Below, one piece after another: positions 1 to 10,954 of a DNA stretch of 64,000 nt (its first letter is position 1; each line of letters begins with the position of its first letter). Source of the stretch: Prunus persica. Lineage: Eukaryota > Streptophyta > Magnoliopsida > Rosales > Rosaceae. The stretch spans positions 2,419,929 to 2,483,928 of the forward strand of contig NC_034010.1 in assembly GCF_000346465.2 (NCBI RefSeq). Reading direction: 5' to 3'. Position numbers and translations under genes: made by a program. The notes below the pieces were generated by a model. That model did no database searches, was not told where the DNA came from, and worked only from the letters and a program-made list of their open reading frames with translations.

Positions 1-367
1 GTCATCACGAAGTAGAGGGCATAAACAGAATAAAAAGATACTCAGTGTGCAGCTTGGGTTGCTTAATGAATGATACTAGTCACACAATTGCGAAGGATCA
101 GATTCATATACCAATATTTATAGTTGATACAATTGATACGAAAGGTAACAATCCAAACCCCAAAACTTTAGGCCTTAATTACATGCTACAAACTACATAA
201 CGAGTTTAAGCAGTAAGTACTAATAAAATACCACGTTGGCCTTGCTAAAAAAGAAAAATCTTACAAGACCCCAATACAACACAACAAAATTCTCAGCAGT
301 GGTTTGTTTTTAAGTGTTTCCAGACAACCTATCACTTTCAACACTCATAATTCTACAAGATCGGCAA
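1..367. other. Sequence downstream of the UPF0390 gene (3' UTR and flank)
   Basis: This lies 3' of the minus-strand gene whose stop codon is at 368-370. It probably holds its 3' untranslated region. I see no other coding region or repeat in it. Confidence 0.5.
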
Positions 368-2066
368 CTACTGTTGCTTTGCGTTACTACCAGAGTCTTG
401 AGGTGTTTTGACAATGCTTAATTGGCCACCTTCCTTGTTTGCAGCAGTGGCGGCCTTCACCTCATTGCACTGGTTTATGAATTTTGTTATCTCCTGATAC
501 ATCAAATACAAAGGTAAGAAGCCATGAGAAAGATCAAAGTCAGAAAGATCAATCGGTGTACATATATTACTTATTAGGAATGGGTATTGGAATTATTCCA
601 ATTCCTGGCTTCCCCTACGTTCACTAACACATAAGGAATAAAAAAATTATGTCCTAAGCCAATAACTTGAAAACCAAGAATTAGATTTTGATTGGGGGGA
701 GTAGTTGATCCTATTTTCATTCCTCTCTTCCCTTTCCTAATTTCTCCGATTCATGACTTCCCCGTTCTTAAGTAATTAATCTTAAATACGACAGGAATCA
801 GGAGCAAAAGTTGCACATAAACTTATAGGTTTTGGTCCTTAACATAGACTTGAGTTCCCACATCCTATAATCCAAAAACATATAAATGTTGGTGGAGTTT
901 ATTAACACATCCACTGAAGTTTTTCAATGAGAGAAATATTTAGATCGTTGGAGTTGAATAAATTAATAGGAAGTATTGACTCAGTAATCAGTATACTATC
1001 TAGCTACTAGCACCTACTTCCAAGTTTGTAACAAGGTGACTAAAACTCCCCACTTCTCACACTAAGGTCTTCTCATCTCTAACAATGTAAAATCTCCTAC
1101 CAACAAATTTTGGACACTTGATAATTATTACCATAGATAGGAAACAAAACAATGTAAGCACAAATACTAATAACTTGAACTTGACAAAAATCTAATGCAT
1201 TATAACAAACCCAAAAACAGCACCACAGTTTACTGGGAAAATATTGATTCTAGCTATTCTCAAAATCATATAAGATTTGGCGGCTGCATCATCATAAATA
1301 ATGGCAGCATTGTCTAAGCAGCAGACTATTTACTTCAAACCCACAACAGGGAATCCATAGTCAAAGTTATAATGTCTGCACTTGTTTTTCCAACTTATCA
1401 TACCCTTGTGCAAAAGAAATTACCCAAATAAGACCAAAACAAAAGGTACGAAAAGGAAATGAAACAGAACAGAGTAAGCCTATGGAAATATCTGTGGAAG
1501 AGAATTTGATTGCCTGCAATATAAACTGAAAGAAAGGACATCACCTGTAAATTAATTGCACTTTGAGGCACTACATAATCAAATGATCCCAAAGAAATAC
1601 TTTAAGGTCTACCCATATTCATCAAACTGCATGAGTGTTAAGTAGAATTTTGAGCAAGGCCATTACCTAAAATATCAATCTTGAGAACCAATTAATCCAA
1701 TTTCTCATTAAAATCGAAAACATAATAAAGAGAATAAAAAATAAAAAAATATAAAAAATGGGCAAAGGGCTAAAACTCTCAATTTGCCAGTTTCATGGTT
1801 ACAAACAATTAGGGTTCACTGAAACGCGCACAAAAATGATAATTCGGGACTGCAAGTAATCCATTACTAACTAAATCAAATATTAGAAAAATATAATGAG
1901 AGAGAGAGAGAAGAGAACATACACGATCGGCATCCATATCACTGCTGATTTTAGAAGGTTTGATTACTCGCTTCCCTTTGCGAGTTTGAGTGATTTTTCC
2001 ATGGCGGCTGGGAGGAATCGTTTTCTTCTTCTGCTGGCCTTTGAATAGCTTCCCTTTCTGCGTCAT
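368..2066 (-). CDS. Small basic UPF0390 / LYDG10-like protein, two exons
   Basis: Exon 1 is 1923-2066 (48 codons, ATG at 2064-2066) and exon 2 is 368-493 (41 codons plus stop), joined in phase 0 by a GT-AG intron, giving 89 aa. The N-terminal half is strongly basic (MTQKGKLFKGQQKKK, then TRKGKRVIKPSK). The C-terminal half has FINQCNEVKAA and GGQLSIVKTPQ. This pattern matches the plant homologues of the Leydig cell tumor 10 kDa protein family (UPF0390), small conserved nuclear or nucleolar-type proteins of poorly defined function. The intron (494-1922) is about 1.4 kb and holds no recognisable gene. A telo-box lies upstream (see 2117-2124). Exon 2 cannot be seen as a long ORF, but the in-frame splice and the family-like tail support it. 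The molecular function is not known to me. Confidence 0.85.
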
Positions 2067-2116
2067 CGCTCTTTACTCTGTCTTACTTCTCTCAGTTCAG
2101 CCTTCTCTCTCTTTTC

Positions 2117-2124
2117 TAGGGTTT
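2117..2124 (-). promoter_or_regulatory. telo-box in the leader/promoter of the UPF0390 gene
   Basis: The minus strand reads AAACCCTA about 50 bases upstream of the ATG, next to a pyrimidine-rich stretch on the plus strand. Telo-boxes near transcription starts are known from plant translation and ribosome-related genes. That fits a small basic housekeeping protein, but its activity here is inferred. Confidence 0.45.
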
Positions 2125-3207
2125 TGGGGGTTTATAGGTTTGGGAAAATTCTATATGCACCCAACCATACGTTCAGCACGCCCAACAAAAATAAAAGGAA
2201 AATATTAAATTCCCGATTTACCCCTAGTCGCAGTTTCATGTACATAAATAATTCTAAGAAAAAAAAAATAATTCTTTAAAAAAATTATGCACATATATCA
2301 AACGGATGATTAACTTAAAAAATTGGAATTCCTACTTATGGACGAAAGAGGCAAATATTTTCTTTTTAGTATTTCTACGGTTTGATAAATAAAAATGAAA
2401 ATCTTTGGTGAATATGATAATAAGATAATATTTATTTGTTACGGAAACAAATAATAAATTAGTAGAATTAACGCCAAAAACTAATAACATGTATGGACAA
2501 AAGAGGGAACTTGGGCAAACTATGGGGCAAAAAGTGTAATTTGGCATCAAGAAAATAACAAAATTATAAACAAGAAGAAGAAAAGTCACTGCCAAAAATT
2601 AAAACAAAACAAAAAATGGTCACGACTATTGTGGCACGGTTAAAAGTGGGACTTTGTAACGGAAAAGAAAGAAAAAAGAAAAAGAGAGAGAGAGTAGAGA
2701 TATAAACTGTTCAAATCATCGCACGGTCAAAAGCGGGATTTCTTAATGGATCCGCATTGTGGGACTTCGTAATATATGAATTTGAATTCAAATGATTTTT
2801 TTGTAAAAATTATATTTCAAAGAATATCTAAAAGATAGACAATTCATATTATTAAAATACAATGCGAGTGGACCTACTTGAGGTTGAGGGGCAACTTGTC
2901 CCTTCCGGGGGAAAGTAGATATGAAGCACTACTAGTACCCTTGAATCCTTCGACCCAAAAAAAAAAAAAAAAAAAAACAACAACAACAAATGAAGGATTC
3001 TCCTGCAAGCTGCAGCAGTTGGACTGATACCAAGGTAGAAACAAGTTTTCCATGCCAAGGTAAAAAAAACAATCACAGTGAATAAAATCAAGTACATGAG
3101 AGACTTTTTTTTGTTTTAGGAATGCTCACATCCGGATTTTTTGTTTTTTATTTTATTTAAGGGAAGAAATGTGAAGTTTTTCATTACAAAACAAAAACAA
3201 AAACTTT
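2125..3207. other. AT-rich intergenic DNA, no gene
   Basis: I see no coding region. One local oddity is a perfect 9-bp inverted repeat, GAATCCTTC at 2943-2951 and GAAGGATTC at 2992-3000. It encloses a poly(A)/(CAA)n run of about 40 bases. Confidence 0.5.
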
Positions 3208-3289
3208 CGTCGCCTGAGAGATTCGAACTCTCGCGGGGAAACCCCATGTACTTAGCAGGCACACGCCTTAACCACTCGGCCAAAGCGAC
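3208..3289 (-). tRNA. tRNA-Ser (anticodon GCT)
   Basis: On the minus strand a class II tRNA of about 82 nt can be folded. Its acceptor stem is GTCGCTT paired with AGGCGAC, and its A box is within TGGCCGAGTGGTTAAGGCG. The anticodon loop carries GCT in CTGCTAA. A long variable arm follows, and the T-loop is GTTCGAATC. The long variable arm and the anticodon identify serine (AGC/AGT codons). A T-run a few bases 3' of the end (about 3197-3205) can act as the Pol III terminator. No CCA is encoded, as expected for a nuclear gene. Confidence 0.95.
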
Positions 3290-3532
3290 TCTGCTGTACA
3301 TTCTCTCTCTGTAACTAATTTAGACTAAAAAGTTGGGGGGTTTTACTGAAAACATAAACTCACCCGCGCGCCGGGCCCTTGTTTATTATGCAAGCGGATG
3401 CCATTTAAAAACCCTACCTGTTTTATTTGTTTATTATTCTGATATTCCTTTTTTAGGACAGCTTCGATATGATTTGTACAAAAACACTACTATACCACAT
3501 GTAATCAACTCTTGACCCCTCACATAATCTAT

Positions 3533-3636
3533 CTATATATAAAGTGAAAGACAGAACATTCAAAATACCACAAATTGTCATTATATAAAGTTTTCATTAA
3601 ATAATAATGATAATATAATAAATTAAATTTTTTTCA
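3533..3636. mobile_element. Helitron-like 5' end fragment
   Basis: The segment starting TCTATATATAAAGTG and running into a GACAGAACATTCAAAATAC stretch resembles the left end of the repeats at 17606 and 57406, which end in CTAG. Only the left end is recognisable here. It abuts the Mutator-like element at 3646. Confidence 0.35.
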
Positions 3637-4769
3637 TATTAAAAAGATTTTTTTATCACAAATGGTCCTTCACGTTTACGAAATTATCACGAATGGTCAT
3701 TGAGGTTTTTTTGTGACACTAATAGTCCTTAACGTTTGGACTTTTTATCACAAATGATCTCTGCCGTTATAAATTCTGTTAAGTGTGACGTGGAAGATAA
3801 GTGGAGCCCACATGTCCAATTACATTATGACATATGGATAAAAAATAATTAAATAATTTTTTAATGAAAATTCCAATTTTTTTTTTCTGCAACTTTTCAT
3901 CCCCCTTCCTTACTCCGTCTCTCTACCCCTCTGCCCTCACTCTCCACCCTTTGCTCTCCATCTCTTCTCCCCCTCGGCCCTCACTCTCCACCCTTTGCTC
4001 TCCATCTCTTCTCCCTGTCAACTCCAATCGCCAAACTTCTACTAAGCTAATCATTTTAAAAAACACCAAATATTGTGATATGCGTACAAGTAGTTGAATT
4101 TCTAGAAGTGTGTATCTTCTACCTCAAAAACTATCCTAGTCCTCCATGGAATCAGCTGTACACCCAATAATCAACCAAAAAACTAGTATATTAATAACTT
4201 AAGCCGATCTGCTTGACTTAGAGGAACAAACCCAAATCAAATCACTATGGAAACCGTGGAGTACATAGAGTACTTGAATTTTGGACCTGGATCAGATTTA
4301 AGGCACTAGGTCAAATGGGGAGGCTATAAAAAGAATTGCAGTGAAGAGATTGCGAGGCAGTTTACAGTTGGTTTGTTCTTACATGGAGCAAGTCATTGGC
4401 TAAAGACAACAGGCATTCCACTTTCTTATGGTTCATAAGGAGAAGGAGACAGGGAGATGGAGAGCAAAGGGTGGAAAGCGAGAGAGACGGAGTAAGGAGG
4501 GGGATGAAAAGTTGCAGAAAAAAAAAATAAATATGGAAATTTTCATTAAAAAATTATTTAATTATTTTTTATCCACGTGTCACAATGTAATTGGGCAGGT
4601 GGGCTCCACTTAGTCATACTTAACAGAATTTGTAACGACAGGGACCATTTGTGATAAAAAGCCCAAACGTTAAGGACTATTAGTGTCACAAAAAAACCTC
4701 AATGACCATTCGTGATAATTTCGTAAACGTGAATGACCATTTGTGATAAAAAAAAAAACCTATTAAAAA
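3637..4769. mobile_element. Non-autonomous Mutator-like element with long TIRs and a 9-bp target duplication
   Basis: The element spans 3646-4760 and is flanked by the 9-bp direct repeat TATTAAAAA at 3637-3645 and 4761-4769. Its ends are long, imperfect inverted repeats of roughly 250 bp: the left reads TTTATCACAAATGGTCCTT and the right end on the reverse strand reads TTTATCACAAATGGTCATT. Long TIRs with a 9-bp duplication are the hallmark of Mutator-like elements. The interior has no transposase ORF, only low-complexity text, so it is non-autonomous. The inner left arm is rich in C/T (CTCTCCACC repeats) and the inner right arm in A/G, so the whole could fold back on itself. Confidence 0.85.
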
Positions 4770-5399
4770 AATAAAACTATAAACTGAAATAAGAACATGA
4801 GACCTATTTTTATGGGATACAACTTTTCTCATTTTGTTTTTGGAATTATCTTTCCTAATTCTAAAGTAGAAAAAAAAATAATAAACCAATTGGCACAGGC
4901 CTGAGCCTGTTCAGACTAGGCGACTGCACAAGGCCCCCAAAAATTTAGGGCCTTCAAATTATTTTAAACTCACTTATAAAAGAAATCAAAAAAGGCCTTT
5001 ACTTCTCGGAGACTTCACTTTTTTAATTAAAAAAAAGGTCTTTTGATAAAAGAAAACAAGAAAATTGGCCTATTTTTACCTAATTCTTATAATGTGTTTT
5101 CTAGCCAGTGTTTTGCTCTTCCCAAAGTCTTCTTCTTGAGCCCCCTCCTCTCTCTCTCTCAAACTAAATCTGTCTTTTGAACTTTTTTTTCTTCCTTCAA
5201 ATCAACCAAAGCTTTGTGATTCAATTCGATTAAAATTCCCTGAGTGTTTATAATAGTTTGAGTTTTTGAAGTGTTGGTTGCTTCATTTTGTTGTTTTTTT
5301 GTGGTTAGTTTTTGAACAACATTCCTTTTTTTTCTTTTTTTTAATAATGTAAAAGACAATTAAGTGGACTATGAATATGAGAAAGTAAGTGCAGTTGAC
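4770..5399. other. AT-rich intergenic DNA, no gene
   Basis: I see no coding region. It is bounded on the left by the Mutator-like element and on the right by the SEC31B-derived duplicate. The right edge is the breakpoint where similarity to SEC31B begins (about 5400). Confidence 0.5.
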
Positions 5400-5684
5400 C
5401 ATCTCATTGGTTTGCCATACTAAAAACGGAGTAATTTATTTGATCATCCTCTACAACCGCATATACACCTCACCTCCTAAACCACGCTCCTCCCAATTGT
5501 ACACAAAACACTCCTCACTCCTCCCAAACGCGGCGAATCACAACTTACAACCATCAACAACACAAAATACAAAACCAGGCTCACTAGACTTGACTGCAGA
5601 GGATTAAGAAACCCAAACCCGCTTCTATAGCTTCTCGTAAAGCCAACGATTTCCAAATATCAAACCACACTCTCCCTCACAATT

Positions 5685-5734
<50 letters not shown>

Positions 5735-6057
5735 CCACAACAACACATAAGAAAGACGCCAGTGTCATCTTTTACTTTCGTTCTCGTATAAAAATTCACA
5801 CACAAATCACATTCAAAACCAAACCCTAAATTCGAAAAAAGGAAACAAAGACAAGAATAAAATTCCTCTCATATCCGGTGCCCCTTTCTCTCTCTCGAAT
5901 CCCCCAATTATTCCGTTTTCGATAAAGATTGAGTTGGGGTTGGGGTCAATTCAATTTTTGAGCTATGGTATGTATAATATGGGTGAATTGATCAGTATCG
6001 ATGGCACTTGTGCCCGACGCGCCGTACATGTAGGCGAGGACGATGGCGGGAGCAGTG
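5400..6057 (+). pseudogene. Truncated duplicate of the SEC31B promoter, leader and first codons
   Basis: This stretch matches 22900-23566 closely, beginning with CATCTCATTGGTTTGCCA and ending in GATGGCGGGAGCAGTG. It therefore covers upstream sequence, 5' leader and the first ~30 codons of SEC31B. The copied ATG is at 5965-5967, but the frame hits TGA after eight codons (an Arg codon in the intact copy) and again a TAG in the copy of YMAAG. Similarity stops abruptly at about 6057, inside exon 1. The leader GA run is expanded to 46 bp against about a dozen bases in the source, and two short leader stretches are missing. It is a dead fragment as a protein, though the copied promoter could still be transcribed. 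Confidence 0.9.
5687..5732. repeat. (GA)23 microsatellite in the SEC31B duplicate
   Basis: An uninterrupted GA run of 46 bp. The equivalent site in the intact SEC31B leader (about 23204-23216) is only about a dozen bases long. Confidence 0.9.
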
Positions 6058-6065
6058 AGAATATT

Positions 6066-6308
6066 CCTTAGGTAAAAAATTGTGCGCTATTTAATTGGCC
6101 AATTGTTTAGACTTAAAATAGGAATATTATCATAAATTAAGGATTTGATTTTCATTAATTCTCCCTGATTAATCCAATCTCTCCATTTAAGGGAGAGAAT
6201 AATTCCCTTATATATGGGAATTATTCTCTGAAAAACCGTAGAAGGCAAGAGCACTATAAATACATGGCTACACCACATACATGAGGTAAATTCCAAAATT
6301 CCTAAGAA

Positions 6309-6389
<81 letters not shown>

Positions 6390-6600
6390 GGCTCTGGCCA
6401 CCTGGTTCTCTCGTACCATAGAGAAAACTCCGGCCTTCTTTGTTACTTTTGTATCTTCCTCAAGATCATCTAATTGACTTAGGCATTGGGGGGCCTTTGG
6501 CTAACACCTCGAGCTGTGGTCTATTTACTCCAACCTTTTTTCGCAGGAATTGAGGAAGAAGAGAGAGAAGGAAGCTTGAAGGGTGAAGAATCTCTTGCGA
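6066..6600. mobile_element. LTR-type retrotransposon fragment (probable solo or truncated LTR)
   Basis: The segment carries a TATAAATACATGGCTA promoter-like stretch, a long (TC)n-(CA)n run and the block CTCTCGTACCATAGAGAAAA. All three recur in the same order at about 49310-49520. It continues with GGCATTGGGGGGCCTTTGG and GGCTAACACCTCGAG, wording I associate with plant Ty3/gypsy LTRs. The octamer GAATATTC occurs on both sides (about 6058 and 6599), but clean TG...CA ends were not identified, so limits are approximate. Confidence 0.55.
6312..6389. repeat. Compound (TC)n-(CA)n microsatellite
   Basis: About 32 TC units are followed directly by about 7 CA units, inside the LTR-like fragment. The related fragment at 49378-49425 has the same compound structure but is shorter. 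Confidence 0.9.
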
Positions 6601-7058
6601 ATATTCTTCCGTGAGAATTTTGCTCAAACATAATACATCTGGATTTTTAAACTTCTTTAAAAATTTTATCTCAATTGAATACACCCCTATAAAACTCGTA
6701 AAAACTCAAATTACTAAATGGCCGTATAAACATATCAAAATTGCAGCCCATGGCACTGCTTTTTATGTATTAATAGTTCATGCGACTACTTTTTATGTAT
6801 AAATAGTTCATGCCATTGCTTTTTATGGATTAACAGTTCAAGCCTCGGTACACTTAGTAGTAGGTCATCTATATTTGGATTGTAGATTGTCGTCGTATTT
6901 TTTGATGTGGAGCTTACACATCATGGTTTGTATCAAGCCATATTCACCAACAATCTCCACTTTTGGCGAGATCCAAGCCAAGGTAACCCACCCTATCACA
7001 ACACTCTCACTTTTCAAGGTTGACATGGTTCCTGCAACTCCACCTCTTCCAACAATGA

Positions 7059-7190
7059 TTTCTTGAGCCTTGCTAGGAGCTCTTACTCCACCTAAGCCTA
7101 AGATTTTCTTGAGTTTTGCTAAGAGCCCTTGCTCCACCTAAGCTTGGGATATTCTTGAACTTTGCTAGGAGCCCTTGCTCCACCTATAGT
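7059..7190. repeat. 46-bp tandem repeat, nearly three copies
   Basis: The motif TTCTTGAGYYTTGCTAGGAG, followed by CCTTGCTCCACCTA, recurs with an exact 46-base step (CTTGA at 7062, 7108 and 7154). Copies differ by a few substitutions. The surrounding 6840-7300 looks like retrotransposon-derived sequence but was not assigned. Confidence 0.8.
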
Positions 7191-7394
7191 TAACCGCCCC
7201 TAGGATTTCGTTGAGTCTTTTCTTCACTAGCCTTTTGCTCTACTAGCCCATTTCACCTTTCTCCGTCGGTCTAGGAATTTGCTTCAGTTGCCTCCTCAAA
7301 CATGTCAATGGCTCCATCACTATACTCAAAGGCATATACTCAAAAGGGAGTGCGATACCCCATCACTATACTCAAAGGTATACATTTTTTGGAA

Positions 7395-7762
7395 TAAAAT
7401 TAAGGGAGATTCACTATTATACCCAATATGGGGGTCAAAATTATAAAAATACCCTATATAAAATGGACTTTAGAAACACACCCAAAGTCCATTTACAACA
7501 TAACAAAAAAGCTTTTAACTTCTTATAAATTACAAAACTGCCATCAATTTATTAAAACAAGCCCAACCCCAAAATCTCATAAAAATACCCAAAGCACTCA
7601 ATAGGGCATCAAAGTAATTTAATAATTAATATTAAATTCAATAAGGCCAGCTATCATTTTTTGGGTTTTTTTTGGGTTTGTTTATAGGAATTCAATTGTG
7701 TAGGGTTTATTTATAATATTAGTGCTAGAAATGGGTATATCACTAAATATCTCTAAAATTAA
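7395..7762. mobile_element. MITE of about 350 bp with a 9-bp target duplication
   Basis: The element spans 7404-7753 and is flanked by TAAAATTAA at 7395-7403 and 7754-7762. Its ends are imperfect inverted repeats (GGGAGATTCACTATTATACCC on the left, GAGATATTTAGTGATATACCC read from the right). It has no coding capacity. The 9-bp duplication suggests a Mutator-like origin. It interrupts a tandemly repeated host stretch (CCCATCACTATACTCAAAGG occurs on both sides). Confidence 0.65.
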
Positions 7763-8077
7763 ATCCTTACCCCATCACTATACTCAAAGGCATATATTTT
7801 TTGGAACAAAATCAATTCCTTGCCCCACAACTATACACAGAACTACAAGAATTTAATATTGTAGTCTAGAAAAGAAGAAAAAAATTGTACACACACATCA
7901 AGCATGGCTCTTTCTAGAATAACTTGGCAAAACATAAATTAATGTATAACTGGTTTATTATAATCATAAGAACAAAGAAAGATTATAACTTCTAATTATG
8001 TTATAAAATGTACACTACTACTACGAAAAAGGTGTACTATACATAATATAGAAATAAAAGCAGGATACTTGTGATTG

Positions 8078-8112
<35 letters not shown>

Positions 8113-8580
8113 GCTAAGGAAAGGTCTATATTGTTATAGTTATCTTTACTTCACCCCCCGCGTACTCCTCTATTCTTATATTTGAATTCCGTCTCTAAGC
8201 TTCCCCTTTAGTGCCCGCTGAGACTTATTTGTGTGTGTGTGTGTGTGTTTTTGTTCGTGTGCATGTGTGTTTGTTTGTTTATTTATTTTTTGTTTTAAAA
8301 ATTAAATTCAATCCATAAAACATGTTTTACTCCAAGCCATTAATGATTTTGACTCTTTTATATTTCTCTCTTTTTCTTCAAGAGATCTTTGGAGTTTAAC
8401 CTCTTTTTTTGGGGTATAAATGTTTCAATCCAGTAGAGTTTAAAGACACTGAGTATGATGAGATAAATTTAAATATGTTACTCAGAGAAGTAATGTCTAA
8501 AAGAAGTTTCATATTCAACATTCGGAAGTGACATCATTGGTGGCATATTTAATTATACAATAAAACCAAATAATTCTTTA
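7763..8580. other. AT-rich intergenic DNA with microsatellites
   Basis: I see no gene. It holds a (TA)n run at about 8081-8108 and a (GT)9 run at 8231-8248. Confidence 0.5.
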
Positions 8581-8583
8581 TAT

Positions 8584-8940
8584 GCGCTAGCTCAGTGTTG
8601 GAAAACCATTCGGCTTGGAGGTCGCCATGCATCATGCGAAAGTTGTCTCAATACAACAGACTTAGAGCTTCGCAAGTATTGTCCTTTTAGTCGAGGAGCT
8701 ATAGTTTGGATGTTAGGTTGCCTTCTAAAGTATTCCGATACAAATTTCATTGGTGTAAGTGACACGGAAAACGGATTCTGTGAGATTAGTTTTGAATTCA
8801 ATGATAATCCCAAGTTGATTAAAAATAAACTCCGTGAGTTGTTCATTCGATTTAGTTATGTAGCTGTTCATGGGTCGTTGAAAGCTAAAGGGAAGAGGAA
8901 CAATGTTAAAAGAGAAAAGACTTTTTGGTATTGTTGAATG
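8584..8940 (+). pseudogene. Unrecognised exon-like open frame, possible gene fragment
   Basis: A plus-strand frame is open for about 115 codons, ending at the TGA of 8935-8937. It has no ATG near its beginning; the first in-frame ATG is at 8710. The peptide contains cysteines (ASCESCLNTTDLELRKYCPF), a hydrophobic stretch GAIVWMLGCLLKYSD and a basic C-terminus KAKGKRNNVKREKTFWYC. It reads like a last exon, but I recognise no family and no upstream exon. It may be a captured or orphan fragment, or a chance open frame. Confidence 0.3.
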
Positions 8941-9241
8941 TATAAGGGACCTTTTTAATATAGTGTAAGAATTGCCTTGATGTTGCAATAAAAGAACTTA
9001 TAGATCATGAAATAAAATGAAACGGGTATGTGCTATTTATGCAAGTTGTCACACTATGAATTTTATAAATTTTACTAGGTAATTGTTTGGGCCTAAGAAT
9101 TCCACACACCAGCTCATTTTGATGAAGAGGCCCATAAACAGAAAAACGGAAGAATGACCCTTGACTCCAGAAAGTAGCCCAATTGACATTAGAAGCCCAT
9201 GTTTTTTGCAAGGGTCACAAAAATAACCAATTAAATGGTAA
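8941..9241. other. Unassigned repeat-like sequence
   Basis: No gene is seen. The segment from about 9046 (TGTCACACTATGAATTTTAT) reads like the start of an LTR whose remainder may lie after 10180, with the element at 9251 inserted into it. This is a guess from style only. Confidence 0.25.
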
Positions 9242-10179
9242 TTCATCACCATAGTATGAAATATCGATAATATCGAGGAAATATCGAGGATATTTCAGTT
9301 TTTTCGAATCACGGATATTTCGAAACATATCCATGTATATATCGTATAAATATCGACAATATCGACGATAATATCGGAAAATATCGATGCCGATAATTTC
9401 GCTCACATTTCAGCAATATTTTGTCAAAATATCGGTGTAATATCGCTAAAATATCGAAAATATCGAAAATATCGATGTGAAGGGAAAAAAAAAGTTTTTT
9501 TTTTAAAAAAAAGGGAAAAAGGGGAGAAAAAAGCACAAAGGGGATATGAACCCCTCCCATTTTACTCCTCCAACACCTTAAACACCATATCACTTATGTT
9601 TTTGTGATAATATGCTAAAATATTAATATTTATATGGGTGGTATGTTAACAATTACATGCAAAACTATTTTGGGGATTTATCATTTGATGACTACTCTTC
9701 AGAATACACTTACTCTACACATAGAGATGATGAAGATAGTGAAAAATTTGAACCTCGTAGGAACTCTATGTGGTACTAAGTCACTCATGTATCTTACCAT
9801 GCAATGTATAAAGTGTAAAATATTATAGTAAATCATTATATATAAATGATTACGGTGTATTTAATCTTTTTTCATTAATTATTACATATTTTTTACACTC
9901 ATAGTGTTTGCCCGCTTGCTGTATAATCAACTTAAATTAGTTAAATCCATCATGCAATGCATTTCCTTCTAATTTTTTGTGATAAACTCATAGATAATTG
10001 ACTAAATTAACATTCTCCAAAGTTTCAATAAAAATTTCCAAGTTTTTCTTACAATTTCCGTGGTTTTTATTCAATTTTTATCGATATCGATAATATCCCG
10101 ATATTTCCATCGAAATTTCCATATTTTTGGACTACCGATATTTCCGATATCATCGATATTTTAGACCTTGTTCATCACC
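9242..10179. mobile_element. TIR element with subterminal ATATCG repeats and a 9-bp target duplication
   Basis: The element spans 9251-10170 and is flanked by TTCATCACC at 9242-9250 and 10171-10179. Both ends are studded with ATATCG/CGATAT motifs (more than a dozen at the left, fewer at the right). The inverted ends align as ATAGTATGAAATATCGATAA against CAAGGTCTAAAATATCGATG. Dense subterminal motifs are usual transposase-binding arrays. The interior (9480-10000) has no transposase frame. The 9-bp duplication favours a Mutator-like origin, though hAT is possible. Confidence 0.75.
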
Positions 10180-10950
10180 TAGCATGTCGAAAACCTCAAA
10201 GAAATTGGATTAAACCCAGCTTCTGAAAAATTCTCGTCACTTTGATCTCAAAAGCAAGTCAGCATATCTTTTTTACTAAAAAATGTTTTCCCAAAAGAGC
10301 CACACGTGACTTCCTGACTTTAAAAAATCAAAATTTTCAACTATCATAGAGGAGTTGATAGGGAGTTAATAAAAGCAGGTCTTATAGGAAGACTTCTCCA
10401 TTGTTTGCAACCAAAGAAAGAAGATCAAAATCCCTTTTTATATACAAAAAAACTCTGTACCAAAGCAGGTGACCTTTCCAAGAGATAAGCAGACTACATT
10501 CTCAAGAGATAAGTAGTGAGCAATGGAGTTGTTCAACAGGAAAAGCAAACTGACCATCATGGCATATTGTGTCTTTCCTTCTTTACAAGGAACAAATAGA
10601 GAGCAAAAGGAGTTGATTTTCTTTTTGGGAAAAGCAAGGAAAAGAAAGATAGCTTCCCCTTTTTGTGGCATTTAAAAAGAAAGATCTTTTGAAAAGATTT
10701 GCCGCCCATTATTCAAAGATTAAAAACCCCACTCCGGCATTTCCTATAAAATAAGAGAGAGGGTGAACATATGAAAGACAGCAAAAAAAAAAAATCAATT
10801 AAGACAAAACTCTCAAAGTTAACTGACAAGAAAAAAAGATCAACCAATCTTAAAAGCTTTCAAATTCTAAAGCAACCAAAACTCTTTTGATTCACAAGAA
10901 ACAAATCAGCTATGTTCGCACTAAAACTAAACATATAGAGATAAGGCTAA
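10180..10950. other. Intergenic, repeat-like, no gene
   Basis: No coding region is supported. The text resembles non-coding LTR sequence but no ends were found. Confidence 0.3.
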
Positions 10951-10954
10951 CTTA

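Noticed and set aside
3116..3301. 61-codon minus-strand open frame
   Set aside because: It is the tRNA-Ser gene read as protein.
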